Below are positions 1-7,624 of a stretch of DNA of 64,000 nt, in pieces. How positions within the stretch are numbered: the stretch's first letter is position 1; the number at the start of each line of letters is the position of its first letter. Source of the stretch: Ciceribacter sp. T2.26MG-112.2 (GTDB lineage Bacteria; Pseudomonadota; Alphaproteobacteria; Rhizobiales; Rhizobiaceae); assembly GCF_900492205.1 (NCBI RefSeq), contig NZ_UEYQ01000001.1:248001-312000 (forward strand), given 5' to 3'. The translations under genes were made by a program, and so were the position numbers. Under the pieces are notes generated by a model. The model was not told where the DNA came from and searched no databases. It worked only from the letters and a program-made list of their open reading frames with translations.

Positions 1-99
1 TACAAATTTCGTGAACAAGCAAGGCCGTCATCTTGTATCGACGGTCAAGCCCTGCAGCCGCCAATATTGGTCGACAACCAACAAGGCCGGCTCGAAATC
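1..99. other. Left edge, upstream region of the first operon
   Basis: No complete gene is visible here. One plus frame is open from base 1 into the oxidoreductase gene, but its residues before the ATG at 100 do not look like a conserved domain. Any promoter, regulator or periplasmic binding protein of this operon would lie here or beyond the window edge. Confidence 0.4.
61..81. promoter_or_regulatory. Palindromes upstream of the first operon, possible operator
   Basis: CCAATATTGG is a perfect 10-bp palindrome at 61-70. It runs directly into TTGGT-CGACA-ACCAA, an inverted repeat at 67-81. The TGGT-N5-ACCA core resembles the two-fold symmetric sites of GntR/FadR-type repressors. The site ends 18 bases before the first likely start codon. 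A regulatory role is inferred only from symmetry and position, and no regulator gene is adjacent within the window. Confidence 0.25.
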
Positions 100-1275
100 A
101 TGCAATCCCGCCCCCCGTCCAGCGCCATCGTCATCGGTTCCGGCATCGTCGGAGCCGCCACGGCCTATTTCCTGGCCAGGCGTGGCATCGCCGTCCGGCT
201 GATCGACGCATCGGCTCCGGCGGCGGAAGCGACGGGGGCCGCAGACGGCGCCGTGTCCGTTGCCAGCAAGCGACCGGGACCGATGATGGCCGCGGCGCTC
301 AAGGGTGTCGCACTCTATGGCGAACTCGCCGACGCGGGATTGCTCGCCGGCGCCTTCAAGCGCCGCTCGACTTTCATCGTTGCGGCATCGGACGAGGAAT
401 GCGCCGTGCTCGAGGCCCATTCGGCCGCTCTCGCCGGCGCAGGCGTCAGGGTCGAGACGCTGTCCGGAACCGATTTGCGCCAAGACTTCCGGGCTCTCTC
501 GCCGCAGGCGAAGATGGCGGTTGAGGTGCATGGCGAGGGCCATGCGATCGGCTACCAGATCGTCCATCGGCTGCTGACGGCGTCCGGTATCGTGGTCGAG
601 CGCGATATGCGGGTCGAGGGATTTCAGCTCGAGGACGGCGGCAGGCGCATTGCGGGGATAACGACGAACCGCGGCTCGCTCACCGCCGACGTCGTGGTAA
701 TCGCCGCCGGCAATGGCTCGGCGGAGCTCCTCGGGTTCTCCGGCATACTCACCCCGCGCAAGGGCCAATTGCTGGTTACGGAACGGGCACCCGAGCTTAA
801 CGCCGCCATGCGTGGCGCGATCATGTCGGGCCGCTATCTGCTCAGCAAGGGAAGCCAGAAGGCCGGCCATGCGCCGCCGCCGCGCGGGCTCGGACTGGTG
901 ATCGACCCGCTCGTCACCGGCCAGTTCCTGATCGGCGGCACGCGCGAGGATTTTGGCAAACGGGAGACCAATGACATCGACGCCGTTTCGCGCATCCTCA
1001 AGGATGCCGTGGCGCTCGTTCCCGGCCTTGCCGGCGTCCGGCTGCTGCGGAGTTTTGCCGGAGTTCGCACGGCCGTCATCGATGGTCTGCCCCTGGTCGG
1101 ACGGATCCCAGGTCTCGAAAACGGCTATGTGGCCACCGGCTTTGAGGGCGACGGCATCTGCCTCGGCCCGGTCACCGGCAAGTCGATCGTCCAGCTGATC
1201 TGCGGCGAGGAGCCGGATCTCGACCTTTCGTCCTTCGAACCGGCCCGGTTCGCCGGCCAGGGAGCGTCGGCATGA
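100..1275 (+). CDS. FAD-dependent oxidoreductase, DAO family (opine oxidase/D-hydroxyproline dehydrogenase-like catalytic subunit)
   Basis: A protein of about 391 residues opens with a Rossmann FAD-binding motif (VIGSGIVGAATAYFLA, near residues 12-27). It ends with the GLP..G..G....TGFEGDGI pattern that closes DAO-family flavoproteins. Such enzymes oxidise secondary amines or D-amino acids to imines. The next two genes encode a small [2Fe-2S] protein and an FAD/BFD protein, so this is probably the DAO subunit of a three-component dehydrogenase like nopaline/octopine oxidase, HcnABC or D-hydroxyproline dehydrogenase. I place the start at the ATG at 100, just before the FAD motif; a TTG at 67 is possible. 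The stop overlaps the next start by 4 bases. The substrate is unknown. Confidence 0.82.
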   Translation: MQSRPPSSAIVIGSGIVGAATAYFLARRGIAVRLIDASAPAAEATGAADGAVSVASKRPGPMMAAALKGVALYGELADAGLLAGAFKRRSTFIVAASDEECAVLEAHSAALAGAGVRVETLSGTDLRQDFRALSPQAKMAVEVHGEGHAIGYQIVHRLLTASGIVVERDMRVEGFQLEDGGRRIAGITTNRGSLTADVVVIAAGNGSAELLGFSGILTPRKGQLLVTERAPELNAAMRGAIMSGRYLLSKGSQKAGHAPPPRGLGLVIDPLVTGQFLIGGTREDFGKRETNDIDAVSRILKDAVALVPGLAGVRLLRSFAGVRTAVIDGLPLVGRIPGLENGYVATGFEGDGICLGPVTGKSIVQLICGEEPDLDLSSFEPARFAGQGASA

Positions 1276-1526
1276 CCGGGCAGAGTTTCGACTGGATGGG
1301 GCGGAGAATTCCCTTCCGCACCGGAGAAAGCCTTGCGGCAGCGCTGGAGGCCGCCGGCATCCTGACCTTCGGCCCCGACACGCTCGGCCAGGAGACGCGC
1401 TATTTCTGCGGCATCGGCGCCTGCCAGTGCTGCCTGCTGCGGGTCGACGGGGTGGTCCGGGAAGCGTGCATCACACCGGCCAGGGCGGGCATGCAGGTGG
1501 AAGCGCTGGAGAGACGCCATGATTGA
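1272..1526 (+). CDS. Small [2Fe-2S] subunit of an opine oxidase/HcnA-like dehydrogenase
   Basis: This 84-residue protein has the plant-ferredoxin-type cluster pattern C46-x4-C51-x2-C54-x11-C66 and no other domain. In the octopine/nopaline oxidase, hydrogen cyanide synthase and D-hydroxyproline dehydrogenase families, such a subunit carries electrons between the flavin subunits. It overlaps the preceding gene by 4 bases (ATGA) and the following gene by 8, which implies translational coupling and fixed stoichiometry. Length and cysteine spacing are normal for the family. Confidence 0.82.
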   Translation: MTGQSFDWMGRRIPFRTGESLAAALEAAGILTFGPDTLGQETRYFCGIGACQCCLLRVDGVVREACITPARAGMQVEALERRHD

Positions 1527-2856
1527 GTCCGATGTCATCATCATCGGCGGCGGTCCGGCCGGGATTGCGGCTGCGACCGAAGTTGCTCGTTCCGGCTACA
1601 CGGTCGAACTCGTCGAACAACGCGAGAGCCTGGGTGGCGCGATCCATCGCCAGCCGATCGAAGGCGTTCAGCCGATCCACCAGGCGGCCGGCCCCAAGGC
1701 CCGCTGGCAGGCGCTGGCGAACGCCTTTTCGGCCGCACGCATCCCGGTGCGTCATGCTTCGGTCTTCCTCGGCGTCGACGGCGACGGGCGGGTTCTGATC
1801 GAGAACCGACGCACCGGCCGGGTCGAACAATTGGGACCCAAGGCTGTCATTCTCGCAACCGGCGCGGTCGAGAAGGTTCATCCGCGGCCGGGCTGGCAGA
1901 TGGCCGGGGTCTCCACCGCCGGCGGGCTGCAGGTGATGATGAAGGAGACCGGACGGGCGCCGCAAGGTCGCGTCCTGCTCGCCGGCAGCGGGCCGCTGCT
2001 GATTGCAGTCGCGGCCCAGATGGCACGGCTCGGCAGTCCGCCGGTGGCGATCGTCGAGGCGGGCGATCCGATGCGGCAGATCGGTCCGGGGATCGCCATG
2101 CTCGGGCATGCCGCCCTCCTGCGCGAAGCGGCCGGCTATCTCTCGCAGATCTATCTGCGCCGCGTGCCATGGATGCGCGGCACGCAGCTCGTGACGATCG
2201 CGCGGAACGGCGAGAGCCTTCAGGCCGTATTGCGGCGGCGCGACGGCAGCGAGCGGCAGATCACGGTCGACCGCATCGGCCTGCATGACGGGATCCGGCC
2301 CAACGATTTCGGCCTGCCGAACGAGGCGACGGAACCGACATCGAGGCCCCTGATAGTGAGGGCCGGGGATTGCCGCGAGGCGCTCGGCGCCTTTGCCGCC
2401 GAGGCGGACGGACGGCGGGCAGGCCGCGCGGTCGCCGACCTCCTGTCGGGGAAGCACGACCGCGCCGGGCTTGACCATGCAGTCGAGCGCGCCCGCATGG
2501 CGCAGGCGACGCTGGCGGAGCTCTTTACTCCGGTCCACGGGCCACAGCTGCTTCGGTCCCTGCCGGACGACACCATTCTCTGCCGCTGCGAAGGCAAGAC
2601 GGTCGGCGACCTGCGCCAACTCTGCGACCGGGCGGACCGGCTGACGGGCCGAGAAGTCAAGCACAATGGCCGTTTTGCCATGGGCGCCTGCCAGGGCCGG
2701 TTCTGCGCCGCCAATACCGCGGCGCTGATGGCCGAGATCAATCCGGGCGGCCCCGCGCCGTCGACCGAGGACCTGACCGGCCGCCGCTGGCCGGTGCGTC
2801 CCATATCCATCGCGGCGCTGACCGGCGCCATCCCCCCGAACACCGAAAACGAATGA
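1519..2856 (+). CDS. NAD(P)/FAD-dependent oxidoreductase with C-terminal BFD-like [2Fe-2S] domain (opine oxidase subunit A/HcnB-like)
   Basis: The 445-residue protein starts with an FAD dinucleotide fold (IIIGGGPAGIAAATEVA). It has a second nucleotide fold in the middle (VLLAGSGPLLIAVAAQMA) and ends with a BFD-like iron-sulfur domain whose ligands are C355, C357, C391 and C396. This architecture is typical of OoxA/NoxA/HcnB subunits, which take electrons from the DAO subunit and pass them on. Its start lies inside the ferredoxin-like gene, and its stop overlaps the upstream ATG of the aldehyde dehydrogenase. The three subunit genes form one coupled block. The substrate cannot be told from the sequence. 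Confidence 0.85.
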   Translation: MIESDVIIIGGGPAGIAAATEVARSGYTVELVEQRESLGGAIHRQPIEGVQPIHQAAGPKARWQALANAFSAARIPVRHASVFLGVDGDGRVLIENRRTGRVEQLGPKAVILATGAVEKVHPRPGWQMAGVSTAGGLQVMMKETGRAPQGRVLLAGSGPLLIAVAAQMARLGSPPVAIVEAGDPMRQIGPGIAMLGHAALLREAAGYLSQIYLRRVPWMRGTQLVTIARNGESLQAVLRRRDGSERQITVDRIGLHDGIRPNDFGLPNEATEPTSRPLIVRAGDCREALGAFAAEADGRRAGRAVADLLSGKHDRAGLDHAVERARMAQATLAELFTPVHGPQLLRSLPDDTILCRCEGKTVGDLRQLCDRADRLTGREVKHNGRFAMGACQGRFCAANTAALMAEINPGGPAPSTEDLTGRRWPVRPISIAALTGAIPPNTENE

Positions 2857-2870
2857 CGAGGTTTACCGAC

Positions 2871-4271
2871 ATGACGCAAGCCCAGCGCCTGGCGCCCGAG
2901 ACCACCAATGCGATCCTGGTCCGCAATCCCTTCGACGGCCAGCCGGTCGGCGAAGTGGCGGCCAGCTCTTCGGCCGAAATCAACGCCGCCGTGCTGCGCG
3001 CCAAGGCCGCCCAGTGGGAGTTCCGCGGCTCGACCCCGGCGGTGCGCCGCGCCATGCTGAATGCGCTGGCCGCCGAGATTGCCGCCGATGCAGAGAACCT
3101 GGCGCGGATCATTTCCAGCGAGATGGGCAAGACGATCCGCGAGGCGCGCAACGAAGTGCGCCGCGCCCAGAACACGCTGAAGCTCTCCGGCGATGCCGGG
3201 ACCTTCCTGGACGGCGAGGCGCTGCACTGCGCGATCGTCGAAGGCGGCGCGGACCGGCTGGCGACGATCACCTACGAACCGGTCGGCGTCGTCGGGGCGA
3301 TCACGCCCTTCAACTACCCGCTCAACCTGCTCTGCCACAAGCTGGGCCCGGCGATCGCCGCCGGCAATGCCGTGGTCGCCAAGCCGTCTCCCAAGGCACC
3401 GCTGGCCGCCGCGCGCTTGCGCGAACTGGCGCTGAAGGCCGGCTGGCCGGCCGACCTGTTCCAGATCGTTCATGGCGCGGCGGAGGCTGCCCTGTCGCTG
3501 GCCCGCTCGCCAATCGATCTTCTGTCGTTTACCGGCGGGCCGGGTGCCGGCCTTGCGCTGAAGAATGCCAGCGGGCTCATTCGTTGCCTGATGGAACTCG
3601 GCGGCAACGATCCCTTGTTCGTACTGCCCGACGCCGATCTCGACAAGGCCGTCGCCACCACCATCGGCCATCGCTTCGAGATTGCCGGCCAGAGCTGTGC
3701 GGCGGTGAAAAAACTCTACCTGCACCAGGACATCGAGAAGGCCTTCACCGAGAAGCTGCTGGCCGCCGTCGACGCCGTCGAGTTCGGCGATCCGTCGAAG
3801 GACGATACCGACATGGGCACGGTCATCGACCTTGACGCGGCCAAGGCCGTGGCCGAACGCGTCAACGCCAGCATCTCCGGCCATGGCGGCACGCTGCTGA
3901 CCGGCGGCACCCATGACGGCACGGTCTTTGCGCCCACCGTCATCTCGGAGGTGGCCGTCGATGCGCCGGTGATCGCCGACGAGACCTTCGGCCCGATCAT
4001 CGCCATCCGCAGCTTCACCGACCCGCGCGCCGCGATCGCCGAGGTCAATGCCGGCGCCTATGGCCTGCAGGCCGGCGTCTTCACCAACGACCACGCGCTG
4101 ATCAAGACCTTCTCCCGCGACCTCGTCGTCGGCGGCGTGATGATCAACGAGGGACCGGATTTCCGCGCCGAGCACGTGCCCTTCGGCGGCGTCAAGCGCT
4201 CCGGCCTCGGCCGCGAAGGTGTGCGCATCGCGCTGCGCGAAATGTCGGAGCCGAAGGTGGTGATCGACTGA
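2871..4271 (+). CDS. NAD(P)-dependent aldehyde dehydrogenase
   Basis: This is a full-length ALDH of about 466 residues. It has the oxyanion asparagine in TPFNYPLN, the general base E242 in MELGGNDPL and the nucleophile C276 in AGQSC. The LGGNDP form recalls the lactaldehyde/phosphonoacetaldehyde branch. ALDHs oxidise aldehydes to acids. In this operon a plausible substrate is a semialdehyde released by the DapA homologue downstream, such as aspartate semialdehyde, but that is inference. I prefer the ATG at 2871, which has GAGG about ten bases upstream, over the ATG at 2853 that overlaps the previous gene. It lies 11 bases before the DapB-like gene. Confidence 0.85.
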   Translation: MTQAQRLAPETTNAILVRNPFDGQPVGEVAASSSAEINAAVLRAKAAQWEFRGSTPAVRRAMLNALAAEIAADAENLARIISSEMGKTIREARNEVRRAQNTLKLSGDAGTFLDGEALHCAIVEGGADRLATITYEPVGVVGAITPFNYPLNLLCHKLGPAIAAGNAVVAKPSPKAPLAAARLRELALKAGWPADLFQIVHGAAEAALSLARSPIDLLSFTGGPGAGLALKNASGLIRCLMELGGNDPLFVLPDADLDKAVATTIGHRFEIAGQSCAAVKKLYLHQDIEKAFTEKLLAAVDAVEFGDPSKDDTDMGTVIDLDAAKAVAERVNASISGHGGTLLTGGTHDGTVFAPTVISEVAVDAPVIADETFGPIIAIRSFTDPRAAIAEVNAGAYGLQAGVFTNDHALIKTFSRDLVVGGVMINEGPDFRAEHVPFGGVKRSGLGREGVRIALREMSEPKVVID

Positions 4272-4282
4272 GGAGCCAGGTC

Positions 4283-5026
4283 ATGCGCATCGCCATCATG
4301 GGAGCCTCGGGCCGGGTCGGGACCCGGCTCGTCGAACTCATCCTCGCCAATCCGGGACTGGAACTTGCAGCCGCCCTGGTCTCTCCCGGATCGCGCCTTG
4401 TCGGCATGCCGGTCGCCGGCGGCAGCATCGAATACCGCCCGGCCGAGGCGGCGATGAAGAGCCATTGCGACGTGATGATCGATTTCTCGACGCCGGCGGC
4501 AAGCCTCGCCTTGCAGGCGGATATCGGCGCAAAGGCGATCCCGATGGTGATCGGTACCACGGGTTTCACCGCTGAAGAAGATGCCCGGCTGACCGCATCC
4601 TGCGCTCATCGGCCAATGCTGGTCAGCGCCAACTTTGCCCACGGCTTTGAAGCCTTCCGGCTGGCGGTCCTGGACTTCGCACGGCGCATGCCGGATGCCG
4701 AGGCAAACGTCGGCGAAATCTACCATGCCCGCAAGAAGGCGGAACCGTCCGGCACCTCTCGCCTTCTGGCGCGCCAGCTGTTCGAGGCGCGCAGCCGCGC
4801 CATGGGCTTTGCCGCCCCCGAACCGTCGATCACCGTCCACCGCGAGGGCGACACGGTCGGCGTGAACGAGGTTCGCTTCGATTTGGGCTCGGCCGAGGCC
4901 AGCTTCACCTACCGGGTTCATACACTCGCAGCCTATGCGGAAGGTGCACTTGCTGCCGCCCGATGGCTGGTTTCCACACCGCGTCCCGCCGGCCGCTACA
5001 GCCTGGCGGACAGCCTGAACGACTGA
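4283..5026 (+). CDS. Dihydrodipicolinate reductase (DapB) family protein, divergent paralogue
   Basis: The 247-residue protein has the DapB nucleotide motif (IAIMGASGRVGTRLVEL), the GTTGF motif and a PSGT signature. It therefore belongs to the 4-hydroxy-tetrahydrodipicolinate reductase family. The catalytic stretch is changed. Where DapB has H-H-x-x-K-x-D-x-P-S-G-T, this protein has Y147-H148-A-R-K151-K-A153-E-P-S-G-T. The first histidine is tyrosine and the aspartate is alanine, while the lysine is kept. The window also carries a canonical dapB at 24449-25273, so this copy is probably not the lysine-biosynthetic enzyme. Its place beside dapA and a flavoenzyme suggests reduction or oxidation of a cyclic imine. 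Confidence 0.78.
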   Translation: MRIAIMGASGRVGTRLVELILANPGLELAAALVSPGSRLVGMPVAGGSIEYRPAEAAMKSHCDVMIDFSTPAASLALQADIGAKAIPMVIGTTGFTAEEDARLTASCAHRPMLVSANFAHGFEAFRLAVLDFARRMPDAEANVGEIYHARKKAEPSGTSRLLARQLFEARSRAMGFAAPEPSITVHREGDTVGVNEVRFDLGSAEASFTYRVHTLAAYAEGALAAARWLVSTPRPAGRYSLADSLND

Positions 5027-5043
5027 TGATAATAGAGAGGAAC

Positions 5044-5967
5044 ATGACCATGCAGGACCTTCATCAACGCTTCAACGGCGTCTTCACCGCCCTCATCACG
5101 CCCTTCAAGGACGGTGCCATCGATACCGCGGCCTATGACGCCCTGGTCGAGCGCCAGATCGAAGCCGGGGTCGCGGGTCTCGTTCCGGTCGGAACGACCG
5201 GTGAGGCGGCGACGCTTTCCGACGAAGAGGCCGAGGCCCTGATCGCCCGCACCGTGAAGCTTGCAGCCGGGCGCGTTCTGGTGATGGCGGGTGCGGGCGC
5301 CAACGACACGAAAAAGACGATCGACAAGGTCAAGCGGGCCGAGCAGGCCGGCGCCGATGCGGTGCTGATCGTCACGCCCTATTACAACAAGCCGACCCAG
5401 GCGGGCCTCGTCGCGCATTACGGCGCGGCGGCTGAGGCGACCTCGCTGCCGGTCATGCTCTATTCGGTCCCCGGACGCTGCGGCGTGGAGATTGCGCCGG
5501 AGACCTGCGCAGTCCTCATGGAAAAGCACGACAACATCATCGCGATCAAGGAAGCCGGCGGATCGGCCGCCCGCGTCACCCAGTTGCGCGCCGCCTGCGG
5601 CGACGGGCTGATCATCCATTCGGGCGATGACGGACTGACCCTGCCCTTCCTTTCGCTCGGCGCCGTCGGAGTCACCAGCGTCGTCGCCAATGTCGCGCCG
5701 CGCGAGATGGTGCAACTGGTCGAAGCCTGGAAGACGGGCGATACGGCGCGGGCGCTGGCCCTGCACGAACTCATTGCCGAACTGACCGACGGCATGTTCA
5801 TCGAATCCAATCCGGGACCGGTCAAGGCGGCGCTGGCGCTTTCCAACCTCGCCGGGCCGGAGATGCGCCTGCCGATGGTTCCGGTCTCGCCGGCCAACCG
5901 CGAAAGGCTCGCCGGCATTCTCGGCCGCTTCGCCTCCGCCTCGGCCGCCTTCCAAGAAATGCGGTAA
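5044..5967 (+). CDS. dapA: 4-hydroxy-tetrahydrodipicolinate synthase (DapA) family lyase
   Basis: This is a TIM-barrel class I aldolase of about 307 residues, close to true DapA. It has T51-T52 in GTTGE, PYYNKP, Y140, R145 in YSVPGRCG and the Schiff-base K169 in AIKEAGG. All residues needed to bind pyruvate and an aspartate-semialdehyde-like partner are present. DapA normally condenses pyruvate with aspartate semialdehyde, and homologues in catabolic operons run as retro-aldolases or deaminases. The start at 5044 follows AGAGGAAC closely; an ATG at 5050 is an alternative. Its location in a transport/oxidation operon rather than with lysine genes suggests a catabolic or specialised role. Confidence 0.82.
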   Translation: MTMQDLHQRFNGVFTALITPFKDGAIDTAAYDALVERQIEAGVAGLVPVGTTGEAATLSDEEAEALIARTVKLAAGRVLVMAGAGANDTKKTIDKVKRAEQAGADAVLIVTPYYNKPTQAGLVAHYGAAAEATSLPVMLYSVPGRCGVEIAPETCAVLMEKHDNIIAIKEAGGSAARVTQLRAACGDGLIIHSGDDGLTLPFLSLGAVGVTSVVANVAPREMVQLVEAWKTGDTARALALHELIAELTDGMFIESNPGPVKAALALSNLAGPEMRLPMVPVSPANRERLAGILGRFASASAAFQEMR

Positions 5968-6072
5968 GCGGCGGCATCAGCTTTGCATTGTCCGTGGCGA
6001 ACGGACGTAGGACTATCCACCGTCGGCTTCCGGCCTCGTTCGGCAGCCGACGAAAAGACCAGGGGAACAAGA

Positions 6073-6162
6073 ATGACAAACTGGACTGACGTGCACCGGT
6101 GTCCCCGATACGGGCATCATCCGTCTTTCCCGGCGGACAAGACCGCAAGAGGTGGCCGATGA
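6073..6162 (+). CDS. 29-codon ORF coupled to the permease start, possible leader peptide or gene remnant
   Basis: A clear ribosome binding site (CAGGGGAAC) precedes the ATG at 6073. The reading frame runs 29 codons and its stop overlaps the permease start as ATGA. This is the slot where an amino acid ABC operon normally carries its periplasmic binding protein. The peptide (MTNWTDVHRCPRYGHHPSF...) shows no signal sequence or known domain. It may be a leader that couples translation, or a scar left after loss of a binding-protein gene. That it is translated is inferred from the ribosome binding site and the overlap. Confidence 0.35.
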   Translation: MTNWTDVHRCPRYGHHPSFPADKTARGGR

Positions 6163-6824
6163 GTTACAACTGGGACTTCCATTCCGTATGGCAATATTGG
6201 GACCTCTTTCTCTGGGGTCTGTGGATCACCGTCCTCTACACCTTCGGCTCGATCTTCTTCGGCGTGCTGATCGGTTTCCTCACCTGCGCGGCACGGCTGT
6301 CCGGCTGGAAAATCCTGTCCGGCATTGCCCGGGTCTACCAGGAGATCTTCCGCTGCACACCTCTCCTGGTCCAGCTTCTGTGGTTCTACTATGCGTTTCC
6401 GTTGCTGGTCGGCACCTCGATCGACAACCGCATCGCGGCCATGCTGACCCTGTCGCTCTATGTCGGCGCCTTCTATGCGGAAATCTTTCGCGGCGGGATC
6501 GTGTCGATCGACAAGGGACAGCGCGAGGCGGCCTCGGCGATCGGCATGAGCCCGTGGCAGTCGATGAGCCGGATCATCCTGCCGCAGGCGATGAAGCGGG
6601 TCCTGCCGTCCTTCATCAACCAGTCGGTCATCCAGTTCAAGAACACCTCGCTGGTCTCGGTCATCTCGGTCGCCGATCTCGCCTACATGGCGGCGGTGGT
6701 GAACGGCCAGACCTACCGGCCGCTGGAATCCTACACGCTCATGGCCGGGCTCTACATCGCCATGCTTTTGCCCCTCACCCAGGCTGCGGACTGGATCGAA
6801 CGGCGCCTCAGGGTCAGCGATTAA
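6159..6824 (+). CDS. Polar amino acid ABC transporter permease (HisM/GlnP type)
   Basis: This 221-residue inner-membrane protein has about five hydrophobic segments and the EAA-loop region EAASAIGMSPWQSMSRIILPQAMKR cut to its core (EAASAIG...P), which contacts the ATPase. It belongs to the polar amino acid uptake transporter family. The start at 6159 has AAGAGGTGG upstream and fits the family. Only one permease gene is present, so it presumably forms a homodimer. The ATPase follows 18 bases downstream. No substrate-binding protein is visible in the operon, so one must be encoded elsewhere, upstream of the window, or be lost. Confidence 0.88.
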   Translation: MSYNWDFHSVWQYWDLFLWGLWITVLYTFGSIFFGVLIGFLTCAARLSGWKILSGIARVYQEIFRCTPLLVQLLWFYYAFPLLVGTSIDNRIAAMLTLSLYVGAFYAEIFRGGIVSIDKGQREAASAIGMSPWQSMSRIILPQAMKRVLPSFINQSVIQFKNTSLVSVISVADLAYMAAVVNGQTYRPLESYTLMAGLYIAMLLPLTQAADWIERRLRVSD

Positions 6825-6842
6825 CGGAACGGAAGCACGGAC

Positions 6843-7616
6843 ATGACACAGAACTCCACACCAAAGGCACCCGTGATCGAAGCTTCCGCTCTGCGCAAGA
6901 GCTATGGAACGCTCGAAGTCCTCAAGGGTCTCGATCTCAGCCTCGAGCGAGGTGAGGTCGTCGCGCTGATCGGCCCTTCCGGGTCGGGCAAGTCGACCTT
7001 CATCCGCTGCCTCAACATGATGGAAATCCCGACCGGCGGCACGATCCGCTTTCGCCAGAAGGCGGTCGGCGAACGGTTTCGCGACAAGGGCGACGAGATC
7101 GGCATCGGCACGCTGCGCCGCCATGTCGGCATGGTGTTCCAGCACTTCAACCTTTTCCCGCACAAGACGGTGCTGCAGAACGTAACCGAAGGCCCGATCG
7201 TGGTCTGCAAGCGGCCGAAGCGCGAGGCGGAAGAACTGGCCATGGACCTGCTCGCCCAGGTGGGACTTGCGGAAAAGCACTCAGCCTATCCGAACCATCT
7301 GTCCGGCGGCCAGAAGCAGCGCGTGGCGATCGCCCGGGCTCTGGCCATGGAGCCCGAAGTGCTGCTGCTCGACGAGGTGACCAGCGCGCTCGACCCGGAA
7401 CTGGTGGGCGAGGTTCTCGCCGTCATTCGCGGCCTGGCGGAGAAAGGTATGACGATGGCAATCGTCACCCATGAAATGGCCTTTGCCGCAGACGTCGCAA
7501 GCCGTGTCCTGTTCCTCGACCAGGGCGTCATCGCCGAGACCGGCACCGCCGAGGATGTGATCCTCAATCCGCAGAACCCGCGCCTTCAGGGCTTCGTTCA
7601 GCGGTTCAAGGGCTGA
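6843..7616 (+). CDS. Polar amino acid ABC transporter ATP-binding protein (GlnQ type)
   Basis: The 257-residue ATPase has Walker A (GPSGSGKST), the Q-loop ([13 protein letters not shown]), the signature LSGGQKQR, Walker B ([11 protein letters not shown]) and the H-switch (IVTHEM). The FNLFPH motif is typical of amino acid importers of the GlnQ/HisP group. It drives uptake with the preceding permease at the inner membrane. The stop is 8 bases before the saccharopine-dehydrogenase-like gene, which supports one transcript. The imported compound is probably the substrate of the flavoenzyme or DapA/DapB homologues. Confidence 0.9.
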   Translation: MTQNSTPKAPVIEASALRKSYGTLEVLKGLDLSLERGEVVALIGPSGSGKSTFIRCLNMMEIPTGGTIRFRQKAVGERFRDKGDEIGIGTLRRHVGMVFQHFNLFPHKTVLQNVTEGPIVVCKRPKREAEELAMDLLAQVGLAEKHSAYPNHLSGGQKQRVAIARALAMEPEVLLLDEVTSALDPELVGEVLAVIRGLAEKGMTMAIVTHEMAFAADVASRVLFLDQGVIAETGTAEDVILNPQNPRLQGFVQRFKG

Positions 7617-7624
7617 ACATCATC

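Noticed and set aside
2220-4175. Long minus-strand frame (651 codons) opposite the FAD oxidoreductase and ALDH genes
   Set aside because: It is the mirror of two strongly supported plus-strand genes in a GC-rich genome. Its translation is rich in Arg, Gly, Ala and Asp with no domain.
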